From positions 4,141,840-4,205,839 of the forward strand of contig QRFJ01000007.1 of the NCBI GenBank assembly GCA_006176705.1: a stretch of DNA of 64,000 nucleotides, written 5' to 3'. The translations under genes were made by a program, and so were the position numbers. Below the pieces are notes generated by a model that did no database searches, was not told the DNA's origin, and saw nothing but the letters and a program-made list of their open reading frames with translations. Positions 10,228 through 20,758 of the stretch are shown piece after piece. This DNA comes from Cocos nucifera (lineage: Eukaryota; Streptophyta; Magnoliopsida; Arecales; Arecaceae). Within the stretch, counting starts at the first letter, position 1; each line of letters opens with the position of its first letter.

Positions 10228-11450
10228 TTGAAGAATTTATGCATAAACTTTTCGTGACTTAGAAAAATTCTTGATACAAAATTTTTTCTTTATTCTTAGA
10301 ACACTTAAAACATTATTTACAATATATTTATTTTTAAACTCATTTTTATTTAAATTATTAAATATTTTGTTATAAAATTAGGGAAACTTCACAATTTGTA
10401 TTTCATATTCTAAATGGAAACAAAACATTGGATGGAATATAATCTAACTTCAATATAAAACAATTAGAAAACGACATAAACTTTAAGGTTTGAAACACTT
10501 TCAACTCTAGTTACTTGTAATCCAAGTGATTGAACAACATTAATATCTGTATATAATAGATCCACTCTAAAGCTATTATTTTGTATATATAAAAAGCTGT
10601 TATTTCCCTCTGTAATGGCAAAAAAGAGTCTTTGCCTACTTCATCTCTATATTGAGTTTTCTGGCTATAAAATCATACTAAATCACGACAATGTTATTTT
10701 CCATCACAAGAAATTGTAGAAAACAAATTGATAAAAATAATATTGTTGGAAATAACATCATTTGCAAACTAATATCTTTAACTATTATACAAATTCAAAT
10801 TTATAAAATCACATCAATAGAATAATTGTTAATAATGACTCCTATAACTTGATGATGGTTAAATAACAATAATTATATAAAGCTTTGTCATAGTGATATA
10901 TTTTTTTGGAAATACTTTTTGTATACTTCATCTTAGGTGCACATATAAAAGGTTAATGTCATTAATTGAGTTCATGTTTCTCTAAAAATAGTAATATTAT
11001 GGGATATACATATAATATCAATAAAATCCAAACATATAACTAAATGCCGTCAAAATGGTTATTGTGGTCAGTAGCTTATTCCCAAATCTTGAGATCAGCA
11101 AAGTGTGCTTCAATCATGACATACCCAAATCATTATAATATTAATAATAAAAAAAACTAGGATCAACGCATCACATTTTGTCGTGGTGTTACTATTATCT
11201 ATTAATCTTATATAAAGTATTACTATTATCTACTAATCTTATATAAAGTATTAACTATTAATTAAATTATTGTTTCTTTAAATTGAACCAAATGAATTGC
11301 ACATGCTAATGCTAGGGTTTGTAACACTAAACCTCCGAAACCGTTATGAGCAATTTGAAACCCCGCCCTCAGGAGTTTCGGATAGAACCATTTCCCCGTG
11401 CCATCGGGGTGGCATACAAAAGCGGTTTTCAAAATTTGAAACCCAAGCTC
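9640..11450. other. AT-rich intergenic DNA, no gene seen
   Basis: Strongly AT-rich with no exon-like sequence. It includes a TA microsatellite at 10189-10222. 11220-11262 contains a short tandem duplication (ATTACTATTATCTA..CTTATATAAAGT). The stretch 11310-11450 is more mixed and probably belongs to the upstream region of the next gene. Confidence 0.5.
10189..10222. repeat. TA microsatellite
   Basis: About 17 uninterrupted TA units. Confidence 0.95.
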
Positions 11451-11454
11451 TCTG

Positions 11455-11634
11455 CGCGTGCGCATCTCTACTCACATCCCCCACTCGCTCGCCAACCCGC
11501 CCCCAACCCGATCCCGCTCTCGTCTTTCTTTCTCTCCGATCCTGATTCCCGACTTCTTCCAAGCCCTACCCTCCTCGCGGTGCCGGCTGCCCCTCGCCGA
11601 CTTCTTCTGCTACGGCGAATCGGCTCCGACGAAG
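11455..11634 (+). other. Putative 5' UTR exon of the 519-residue protein gene
   Basis: GC- and pyrimidine-rich leader-like sequence with no long open frame, ending CTCCGACGAAG before GTATGA, a good splice donor. A long CT microsatellite follows. The first coding exon found downstream (acceptor at 20725-20726) carries untranslated bases before its ATG, so an upstream 5' UTR exon is required. This is the best candidate. The link across about 9 kb is inference. Confidence 0.45.
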
Positions 11635-11771
11635 GTATGACGTCCCACCCCTCCCTCTCTCTTGCTTTCTCGATCTCTTTCGCTCTCTACCCCCGCCAGA
11701 TCACCAGATCTCCTCACATTCTCTCGTACTGACCCTCTGTCTCCCTCTCCTTCCACACTACAATTCTCTTC

Positions 11772-11774
<3 letters not shown>

Positions 11775-11837
<63 letters not shown>

Positions 11838-11847
11838 CTCTCTCTCT
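11775..11847. repeat. CT microsatellite
   Basis: More than 30 CT units with a few CTAT interruptions, just after the putative first exon. Confidence 0.95.
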
Positions 11848-12732
11848 TGCCGTTATATGATAAGGGTTTTGATGGAATTCTCTGGCGGTTTCAGTGGGTC
11901 AAAAGATTCGTTTTGCTATATAAACTGAGGCTGTCGTCTTTCTATGGAGGGTTTGTGTACAACTGATGGTACGAATTGTTTTTGGCTAGATTCTGTTTGA
12001 ATAACCGCGACAAAGATCTAATTTTGATTTAGGTTTGTCATTCTCGATGCTTCGTGCTGATCTGCATGTATGCAAGGCTCATGAGTGCGGATCAAAATTT
12101 GAGTGGCTTCATCAGAGGAATTCAATTTATAAGGATCTTATGATTTTTGTTATGAAATTTATGCTTTCTTGTTTCATAATAATGTTACCTCCTTTAGTAC
12201 TTGGAGCCTTGAATGGATAATCTTGCTTATTCGCATATGGTTTTTGATCTCTTGGATGAATAGGCCTGGAAAAGTTTGGACATCTCTTACTTTGGTCATT
12301 TCTTTTGACACCGATGGAAATCAAATGGTTATTGAAAAATTTAATCAAGAAGTTACCTTATGAAAGCATGTGGTCAATGTTTCTAGGATCTTTCTTTGGC
12401 TAGCATTATGTGCTCCAGGCTTCTCCTTGTGATCCTTGTTATTCTCTTCTACTTTGATGCTTGAATGCCATGATTTTGTAGCTCGAAATCCATTTAGGAA
12501 ATGGAGACCATCTCTTGCAACCAAAGAGTCGCTTAGGTTCAATGATGGCAGATAAAGATGGCAGGGGAAAATAAGATTGTTTCTCACATATTTGGTCCTC
12601 CTGTTTTATAACAAGTGGTAGTGTTTGAGAGTTATTCTTTTCAAAAGAGAGTTATGATAACTATATAATATAGTTATTGCTTGGGATGGGCGTTGGCATG
12701 CCCTCCCTTATTTCTAACAAATAAATTATTTG

Positions 12733-13370
12733 TAAGGACTCGTGCATATGTGTATTTAATGGCATGTTAGTTATTCAATATGAAGATCTTGGGTGCTCAT
12801 ATAGAACCAAAGAATTCAAATAATACCTTTCGACTAGCCTTTTTGGATAAGGTCTTAGGTTATTATAAATGATATCAAAGTTGATCCAGTCTATAGCCTG
12901 TGGATTAGGGCTTAAATGGAGAAAGTATGTGAGGACCATATGGATGTGTATTTAATCCCACATTAGTTAATTATTTGTCGAAAAAATTTTGGATACTTAT
13001 ACAAGGCCAAAAAACCCAAATAATATCTTATGGTTAGTTTTCTTTGATTAGGTCTTGAGTTATTACAAATGATATAAGAGCCGACTTAGCCCATACTTTA
13101 TGTGGACTAAAGGATACTGCAACACGGGTTCAATGTGGCTGACCATGGGCTGATATGGTGTTTAAGAATAGATACATGAATTTGGATCCTTAGCCTAAGG
13201 GGGATGCTAGGGTTTAAACGGGGAGAGTATGTGAGGATCCATATGGACATGTATTTAGTTCTACATCGGTTATTCATTGGAAAGATCTTGAATACTTATA
13301 TAGGATTAAGGAACCCAAATAATACTTTTCAACTAATCTTTTTGGATGAGGTCATAGGTTGTTGCAGTAT
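12733..13370. repeat. Three diverged copies of a ~150-bp dispersed repeat
   Basis: Copies start near 12737, 12930 and 13231. Each reads roughly: GTGAGGA..CATATG, GTATTTA, a CACATTAGTTA-like box, GAAGATCTTG, TACTTATA, AACCCAAATAATA, then TTTTTGGATNAGGTC. The second and third copies are each preceded by a related GCTTAAATGG/GTTTAAACGG segment. They resemble fragments of an old dispersed (possibly LTR-derived) element; no coding content is seen. Confidence 0.6.
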
Positions 13371-13705
13371 CTTCATCTTCTCATGGTTTGGAAATGTAGT
13401 AAATCTCTCATTCTTTTTTGCTAGATCCCAATGTTGTCTATTGTACATTTTCCTAATTTGGTGCTACTATGGGGTTAAAAGAAATGGTTTACTTAGTATT
13501 TCTAATTTCTTACGGACCACCCTCACCGGATTTCAGCTAGGTTTCCTCCCATCTTCATTCTCAAAATAAACAAGCAACTAAATGAAAGAGTAGCCATAGT
13601 TAAGGATGACAAGGTGGAGGATGATATTATCATGGGGCTTCTAGTCGGATGGTAAGGTTGGATTCCATTTGGTTCATGCATAAAATGGGCACAAAGTTTG
13701 GAGTA

Positions 13706-13761
13706 AACTTTGTGCCTAGCAAACAACATTTCCAAACTTTGTGCCTAGCAAACAACATTTG
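13706..13761. repeat. Short tandem duplication
   Basis: The block AAACTTTGTGCCTAGCAAAC plus ACAACATTT-like bases occurs twice in a row, with two extra bases between the copies. It lies in non-coding DNA left of the LTR element. Confidence 0.8.
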
Positions 13762-14451
13762 GGAAGAAGGTATGATAAAGGAATAGTTATGCTGTTCAAG
13801 CTTACTTATGACAAGTATAATAATTCCAAGGAAGAGTCATCATAAGCTACTTTTTGGCATAAAGGCACCTTTAATGCCTATTTTTTAATCTTATTTCTTG
13901 TGAAAAAGAAGTCATCATTCAAAAATTATTTCATAAAGTTATCTCTTGCTATTCAATAGTGGAACCAAAAAAAATTGGCATTAGCACAGCTTCTACTATT
14001 CCAGTTTTTCTTATTCCAAACCAAATGCAGCCTTGGAGTTTGGATACATGAGGACCGGGGATGGTGGTATGGGTGCATCAACGAAGTGGAATAATTTGGA
14101 GAATCTAAGGTTAGATGGTGTTTGAGGAGGAGGATGAGTTTATTGTTTGAAAAGGGAAATCATATTCCCATAAAGCAATAACCTATCTGTAAACAATTCG
14201 TGAATATGTAGATCATGGACACAATATCCCATTTCACCTATGAATTAAGCCAACAAGTTTGCATTTTCTAGCATGGTGACTACTTATCAAAACTTTCATG
14301 TGACTGAGATAGTAAGCAGCATACTGGATCATGCAAAATACTCATAAAATTCTGATAATTTTTTCCTCTTAGTTTTTGAATTCAATGAGAAAAATAAGTT
14401 TTATTTACCTAATTTAGATTATAAATTCTTCTAATTCTGAAAGTCTTTATT

Positions 14452-14456
14452 ATGTT
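14452..14456. repeat. 5' target site duplication of the LTR element
   Basis: ATGTT directly before the 5' LTR, repeated exactly at 20291-20295 after the 3' LTR. Confidence 0.9.
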
Positions 14457-15533
14457 TGTTGGGGATAAACCTCGCTCCTGTCGAAGTCCAGCCTGATCCT
14501 TAGCCTAATGCAATCGGTGATCATGGAAGAGCTTCAGCGGTCAAATCTTAGCCGAACTCCTTCAACCGGCCGAACTCCCCAGCGGTCGAGTCCTAGTGGA
14601 ATTCCTTCAACCGACCGAACTTCTCAGCTACCGAGCCCCAGTTGGACTCCTACGATAGTCGAACTTCCTCCGTTCTCCTCCAGTCGGACGCTTATGGGAG
14701 CTAAAATTCTTTCAGATTGCTCCTGCAGTCGGACTCCTACAAGAGCCGAACTCCCTCCGCACTCTTTCTGTTGGATGCCTACGGGAGCCGAACTCCTTCC
14801 GAGCTTCTCCTTCAGTCGGATGTCTACAAAAGCCCGACTCCCTCCGCACTCCTTCAGTCGGACGTCTGCGGGAGCCGAACTTTCGAATTTTTTCTTCAGT
14901 CGAACTCCTCTAGGAGCCGAATTTCTTTCGAACTTTTTTCTCAGTCGGATTCCTTCAACGGATTACTCCCGGATAATTTCCTCCAGACGTATTTCCTTCA
15001 GAAGTCCGAATTCTCCTGAAATTGATATATGCCGAAGTCCACCAACCAACGCCTGCTTTCTCAGAGCTACGGCTATTAAATCTCGACGAACGATCGCCAT
15101 CAGTCTGCCACAGACGGCGCTCCCCTCCGTGACTGACTCCGTCAGACCTCGAACAGCCCACTATCGGACGATATGGCTGTCACCATCAGCTTGACGATAC
15201 TTTCCTCTTCGTACCAAACTCCACCAGGCCTCAAGCGGTCCGCTATCAGACAGCTACAGCTATCACCATCAATCAAGCTCCGCCTATAAAAAGGGATCCT
15301 TTAGATACGTTTTCTCTACACTCTAAGCTCTCTTCTCCTTCTCGAAACTTTGCCAAGCTTTCGCCTGAGCACTCCATTTCTGTTGGTCAGAAGAGCTGAC
15401 TTGATCGTCGGAGGATCCCGCTGGAGCCACCACCACCGACTCTGGATGAAATTTTATTTTGTAGGTCTTCGACGGCGACCTCATCCTCCTCCACTCCAGC
15501 TCGTTCCAGCGTCGACTAGATTCTGCGATAATA
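14457..15533 (+). repeat. 5' LTR
   Basis: Starts TGTTGGGG and ends ATAATA; aligns along its whole length with 19214-20290. Within it, about 14640-14950 is a degenerate array of roughly 42-48 bp units (CAGTCGGAC..CCTACGRGAGCCGAACTC). A TATAAA-like motif followed by GGGATCC near 15285 is a candidate LTR promoter. Confidence 0.9.
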
Positions 15534-15773
15534 GAATTGGCGTTAGAGAAAGTGTCTCTATCTCTGAGGTACCCTTGTTCTTAAAGGAGTGCTCAGCCGA
15601 TCCTGCCGACCTTCTTCTCTAAGGTTCATCTCCGTCCTCTTCCTCAGTCCTAAGAAATACCTCAAAAGAAGGCAACCATCCGAAGATCTACCGCGTCTGC
15701 CACCAGATCTGAGCCGGATCCATCCACTCCTGCTTCATCATCGGCACTTCAACCTCCACCTTCACCGACGACC

Positions 15774-15900
15774 ATGGTAGACCCGGAGCAATTCAACCTG
15801 CTGATGCAGCGGGTTCAGAGCCTCGTCGAGATGGTGCAGACCATGCGGTAGCCTCCGATGGCGACTCCATCGAAAATCCATTATTAGAATGTCGAAAATC
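15774..15900 (+). pseudogene. Gag-like N-terminal remnant
   Basis: Reads MVDPEQFNLLMQRVQSLVEM and then soon hits a TAG (near 15850). Short coiled starts of this kind precede gag in gypsy-type plant elements. No capsid or zinc-knuckle sequence follows, so only the start is left. Confidence 0.5.
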
Positions 15901-15963
15901 GGTTCTAAGAAAGAGCATTTGGCCTAGCATATCCGTCGTCTTTAGAAAGAAGAAATAGAGAAC

Positions 15964-16780
15964 ATGAGTTTTCTCTACTTGGAGGTTTTGCAGGAGGACG
16001 GAATGAAGTTCGGCCACGCTCACGGGCTCCCCTCGAGCGCAAACGAGGCCGAACTCCCCCTCGAGCTCGTCATTAAGGAAGTTCCGACAAAAGGGCATGA
16101 AGTTCTCTCCCAGGAGGCTTCGCAGGAGGGCAGAATGAAGTTCGGTCGTGCTCACGGGCTCTCCTCGAGCGCAAGCAAGGCCGAACTCCCCCTCGAGCTC
16201 GTCGTCAAGGAAGCCCTAACAAAAGAGCACGAAGTTCTCCTACAGGAGGCTTCGCAGGAGGGCGGAATGAAGTTCGGCCGCGCTCACGAGCTCCCTCCGA
16301 GCACAAGCGAGGTCGAACTCCCCCTTGAGCTCGTCGTCAAAGAAGCTCCGATAAAAGGACACGAAGTTCTCCCTCAGAAGGCTTCGCAGGAGGGCAAAAT
16401 GAAGTTCGGCCGTGCTCACGGACTCCCCCCGAGCACAAATGAGGTCGAACTCCCCCTCGAGCTCGTCGTCAAAAAAAGTTTCGATAAAAGGGCATGAAGT
16501 TCTCCCCCAGGAGGCTTCGCAGGAGGGCGAAATGAAGTTCGACCGCGCTCACGGGCTCCCCCTGAGCACAAGCGAGGCCGAACTCTCCCTCGAGCTCGTT
16601 GTCAATGAAGCCCTGACAAAAGGGCATGAAGTTCTCCCCTAGGAGGTTTTACAGAAGGGCCGAATGAAGCTCAGTCATGCTCACGGACCCTCTCCTCGAG
16701 TGCAAGCGAGCTTGAACTCTTCGAGCTCGTCATCAAGGAAGCCCCGACAGAAGGGCGCGAAGAAGTCCTCCCCCCAGAAG
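15964..16780 (+). repeat. 132-bp tandem array encoding a 44-residue repeat
   Basis: Six copies. The landmark GCAGGAGGGCGRAATGAAG recurs at about 15991, 16123, 16255, 16387, 16520 and 16652, spacing 132 bases with one spacing of 133. Because 132 is a multiple of three, the frame stays open through the first four units (15964-16497). One extra A in an A run near 16478 shifts the frame, and the reading continues in the next frame to 16642. Each unit reads like SQEGGMKFGRAHGLPPSTSE, then VELPLELVVKEAP, then KGHEVLPQ: charged, with no known domain. Confidence 0.85.
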
Positions 16781-17200
16781 GTTTCTCAACTACGCTCCCC
16801 TCAATGTTCCATATACGCCGACCTAAAGCAAGCTAATGGCGCTACTGCAACTAGAACCATCAATGAGGAAGGAACAACAAGGAGATCGGCCGCCTCCCGG
16901 CATCATCAATGCTATCTCTGGGGGCTTGATACTTCGGTGGGCTGTCATCTTCCAGCGTCAAAGCCAAGAGAAGCTTGCTCCAAATTGAGAAGGTTAGCAC
17001 AAAATAAAGGAGGTCGTCAGGTCCGAAATTTAACGTCTGAAAAGCTCGGAGGAACAAAGCTCCCACGACCTTGAGACTTGGAGAATCCGAAAATGTACTG
17101 TCGGTAATTTCTCTTCAATAAGACTCATCAATTTCAACATTATTATTTTTAGGTGCAAAAACTATCTGATGACAGGGAAGAAGCAAACAATAGTAGCCAT

Positions 17201-17760
17201 GTTAGGAATAGGAGGAGAACCTCATCCTAACATGAGCGAGTCGAAGGCCTTGTTATTTTAGACTAGATCGGGGGAGAGGCTCTGACAACGGTCCTTATGT
17301 GCCCCCACAGCCTATTAGGAACATGAGGAGAACCTCGTCCTAATGCGAGCAAAGTCGAAGGCCTCGTTCTTTTTAGACGAGATGAGAGGAGAGGTCCCGA
17401 CAATTGTCCTTATATGCCTCCACAGTTTATTCGGAACAAGAGGAGAATCTCGTCCTAATGTGAGCAAAGTTGAAGGCCTCGTTCATTTTAGACGAGATGG
17501 AGAAAGAGGCTTCGACAACGAGCCCTTATGTGCCCCCATAGTCCATTAGGAACAGGAGGAGAGAATCTCATCCTAATGCGAGCAAAGTCGAAGGCTTCGT
17601 TCATTTTAGACGAGATGGAGGGAGAGGCCCTGACAACGGCTCTTATGTACCCCCACAGTCCGTTAGGAATAGGAGGAGAACCTCGTTCTAACGTGAGGAA
17701 AGTCGAAGACCTCGTTCATTTTAGACGGAACGAGAGGAAAGGCCCCGACAACGGCCTCAT
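17201..17760 (+). repeat. Tandem array of ~115-bp units
   Basis: Five units with the landmark TTAGGAAYAGGAGGAGAAYCT at about 17201, 17315, 17430, 17546 and 17663 (spacing 113-117). Each contains GCAAAGTCGAAGGCCTCGTT and ATTTTAGACGAGATGGAG. It follows the 132-bp array after about 400 bases of non-repetitive sequence. Confidence 0.85.
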
Positions 17761-17764
17761 TGTG

Positions 17765-19125
17765 CCCGACAACTGCAGGAGATAAAATCTTCTTCAATCT
17801 CGACTGCTGGAGATAAGATCTCTCCCGAGCTTCTACGTCGGTAGGAGATAAGATCTCCTCCGAGCTCCACCTTCAACCTCGACCGCTGGAGATAAGATCT
17901 CCTCCGAGCTTCTACGTCAATAAGAAATAAGATCTCCTTCAACCTCGACTGCTGAAGATAAGATCTCCCCTGAGCTCCATCTTCAATCTCGGCTGCTGAA
18001 GATAAAATCTCCTCCGAGCTCCACCTTCAACCTCAATCGCTGGAGATAAGAATCTTATTCAAGCTTCTACGTCAACAGGAGATAAGATCTCCTTCAACCT
18101 CGACCGCTGGAGATAAGATCTCCCCCGAGCTCCACCTTCAACCTCGATCGCTGGAGATAAGATCTCCCTCGAGCTTCTACGTCAATAAAAGATAAAATCT
18201 CCTTCAACCTCGATCGTTGGAGATAAGATCTTCTCCGAGCTCCACCTTCAATCTCGGTCGCTGGAGATAAGATCTCCCCCGAGCTTCTACGTCAACAGGA
18301 GATAAGATCTTCTTCAACCTCGATCGCTGGAGATAAGATCTCCTCCGAGCTCCACCTTCAATCTCGACTGTTGGAGATAAGATCTTTCCCGAGCTTCTAT
18401 TTCAATAGGAGATAATATCTCCTTCAATCTCGACCGCTAGAGATAAGATCTTCTCCGAGCTTCACCTTCAACCTCGGCTGTTGGAGATAGGATCTTCCCC
18501 GAGCTCGACCTTCGATCTCAGCCGCTGGAGATAAGATCTCCCCTAAGCTTCTACGTCAACAGGAGATAAGATCTCCTTCAACCTCGACCGCTGGAGATAA
18601 GATCTCCCTCGAGCTCCACCTTCAACCTCGGCTGTTGGAGATAAGATCTCCCCCGAACTCCACCTTCGACCTCGACCGCTGGAGATAAGATCTTCTCTGA
18701 GCTTCTGCGTCAACTGGAGATAAGATCTCATTCAACCTCGGTCGCTGGAGATAAGATCTCCCTCGAGCCTCGACTTCAACTTCAACCTCAGCTATAGATA
18801 GGATCTCCCCCGAGCTTCAACGTCTTCGTCAATAGGAGATGAGATCTCCCTCAACCTCGACTGGAGACGAGATCTCCTCCGAGCCTCGATTTCAACTTTA
18901 ACCTCGATTGGGGATAAGATCTCCTTCCGAGTTTTAAAGTCTATATCAACAGGAGAGAAGATCTCCTTCAACATCGGCTGGAGATAAGATCTTCCACAAG
19001 CTTCAACCGTAACGTCAACAAAAAACAAGGTCTCTCTGGACCTCGGCCGGAGACGGGATCCCCTGAGCCTGAACTTCAATGTCAACCTTGGCTGGAGATA
19101 AGATCTTCTCCGAGCTTCAACCTGA
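17765..19125 (+). repeat. Long array of GGAGATAAGATCTCC palindrome units
   Basis: About 35 copies of GGAGATAAGATCTCC and close variants, spaced 30-50 bases apart and separated by spacers such as CCGAGCTTCTACGTCAA and CTTCAACCTCGACCGCT. The core is a perfect inverted repeat, GGAGAT / ATCTCC around AAG, so the single-stranded RNA could form many small hairpins. Units weaken towards 19125. Confidence 0.9.
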
Positions 19126-19213
19126 ACTAGTGTAGAGCCCTGAAGAGAACTTTGGCAGTCGTCTTTTTTGTACTCCCTTTCTTCGAGTTTCGAACTCGGA
19201 AGTGGGGGGCTAT

Positions 19214-20290
19214 TGTTGGGGATAAACCCCGCTCCTGTCGAAGTCCAGTCTGATCCTTAGCTCAATGCAACCGGTGATCATGGAAGAGCTTCAGCGGCCA
19301 AACTTTAGCCGAACTCTTTCAGCCGACCAAACTCCCCAGCAGCCGAGTCCCAGCGGAATTCCTTCAACCGGCCGAACTTCTCAGCGGTCGAGCCCCAGTT
19401 GGACTCCTACGAGAGCCGAACTCCCTCCGCACTCCTCCAGTCGGATGCCTACGGAAGCCGAACTCCTTCCGGATTGCTCCTGCAGTCGAACTCCTATGAG
19501 AGTCGAACTTCCTTGGCACTCCTGTCGGACGCCTACAGGAGCCGAGCTCCTTCCGAGCTTCTCCTTCAGTCGGACGTCTACAGAAGCCAGACTCCCTCCG
19601 TACTCCTTCAGTTGGACACCTGCGGGAGCCGAACTCCTTTCGAATTTCTCCTTCGGCTGAACTCCTCTAGGAGCCGAATTTCTTTCGGACTTCTCCCTCA
19701 GTCGAATTCCTCCAACGGATTACTCTCGGATAATCTCCTCCAGACGTATTCCCTTCAGAAGTCCGAACTCCCCTGGAATTGATATATGTCGAAGTCTACC
19801 AACCAACGCCTGCTTTCTCAGAGCTACGGCTATTAAATCTCGATGAATGGTCGCTATCAGTCTGCTATAGGCGGCGTCCCCCTCCGTGACTGACTCCATC
19901 AGACCTCGAGCGATCCGCTATCGGATGATATGGCTGTCACCATCAGCCTGACGACACCTTCCTCTCCATACCGAACTCCACCAGGTCTCGAGCGGTCCGC
20001 TGTCAAATAGCTGCAACTGTCACCATCAATCAATCTCCGTCTATAAAAAAGGACCCTTCAGATACGTTTTTTCTAAACTCTAAGCTCTCTTCTCCTTCCC
20101 AAAACTCTGTCGAGCTCTCCCCTGAGCACTTCATTTCTGTTGGCCAGAAGAGCTGACTTGATCGTCGGAGAATTCCGTCGGAGCCATCACCACCGACTCC
20201 GGACGGGACTTTGTTTTATAGGTCCCCGACGGCGACCTCATCCTCCTTCACTCCAGCTCGTCTCGGCGTCGTCCAGATTCTGCGACAACA
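19214..20290 (+). repeat. 3' LTR
   Basis: Same length as the 5' LTR (1077 bases); starts TGTTGGGG, ends GCGACAACA and is followed by the target duplication ATGTT. Scattered substitutions separate the two LTRs, so the insertion is not very recent. Confidence 0.9.
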
Positions 20291-20758
20291 ATGTTCTATT
20301 GGATGTCTCCTTTGCCATTCATTTCATATGTACACTTGAGACACCATACCAAATCCTGCAGCTGACTACCTACTTTCTCCATCTACCAGTTTGTAAGCCT
20401 CGTCATTTGTTTTTGCCATACCTTACTGCCAAATTCATTTGCTCCTAATTGTTTAGACCATTTCGCCATAATTTTGGATTCACTGTCCTTGCATTTTTGA
20501 CTGTAAAGCCCTCACATTCTTTAGGGAATACGCTAAACTAAAATTTATATAATAAGGCTTCATGATTATTTTTTCTTCATTGATTTGGTAGTCTCAATGT
20601 AGTTTGTGTAAAGATTGATATCTGCTGTTGATGCAAAGAATCTCATTTCTTCTTTTGTTCTTTCATTTGTCTTGTTGATTTCATCTGATTTGAAACCTGT
20701 GCCTGAACGCTAACTCTATATTCCAGGAACCAGAACCTGTAATTTGAAATCCTCTAAC

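Larger units (their letters stand above)
14457..20290 (+). mobile_element. Non-autonomous LTR retrotransposon rich in tandem repeats
   Basis: Two LTRs of exactly 1077 bases each (14457-15533 and 19214-20290) begin TGTTGGGGATAAACC and end in GCGAYAAYA. They are flanked by a perfect 5-bp target duplication ATGTT. A purine tract (AGTGGGGGG) precedes the 3' LTR. The internal 3.7 kb encodes no integrase, reverse transcriptase or RNase H. It holds a gag-like start (15774 on), an array of 132-bp units, an array of about 115-bp units and a long array built around GGAGATAAGATCTCC. The gag-like start suggests a gypsy-derived parasite that depends on an autonomous partner. It appears to sit in the first intron of the 519-residue protein gene, in the same orientation. 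A solo LTR of the same family lies at 51086-52971. Confidence 0.9.

Noticed and set aside
14508..15194. 228-codon open frame with repeated SRTP motifs
   Set aside because: It lies wholly within the 5' LTR and follows the LTR minisatellite; the 3' LTR copy is broken differently.
18700..19100. CRISPR-like regular spacing of repeats
   Set aside because: The repeats are irregular in spacing and sequence, sit inside a plant LTR element, and the genome is eukaryotic.
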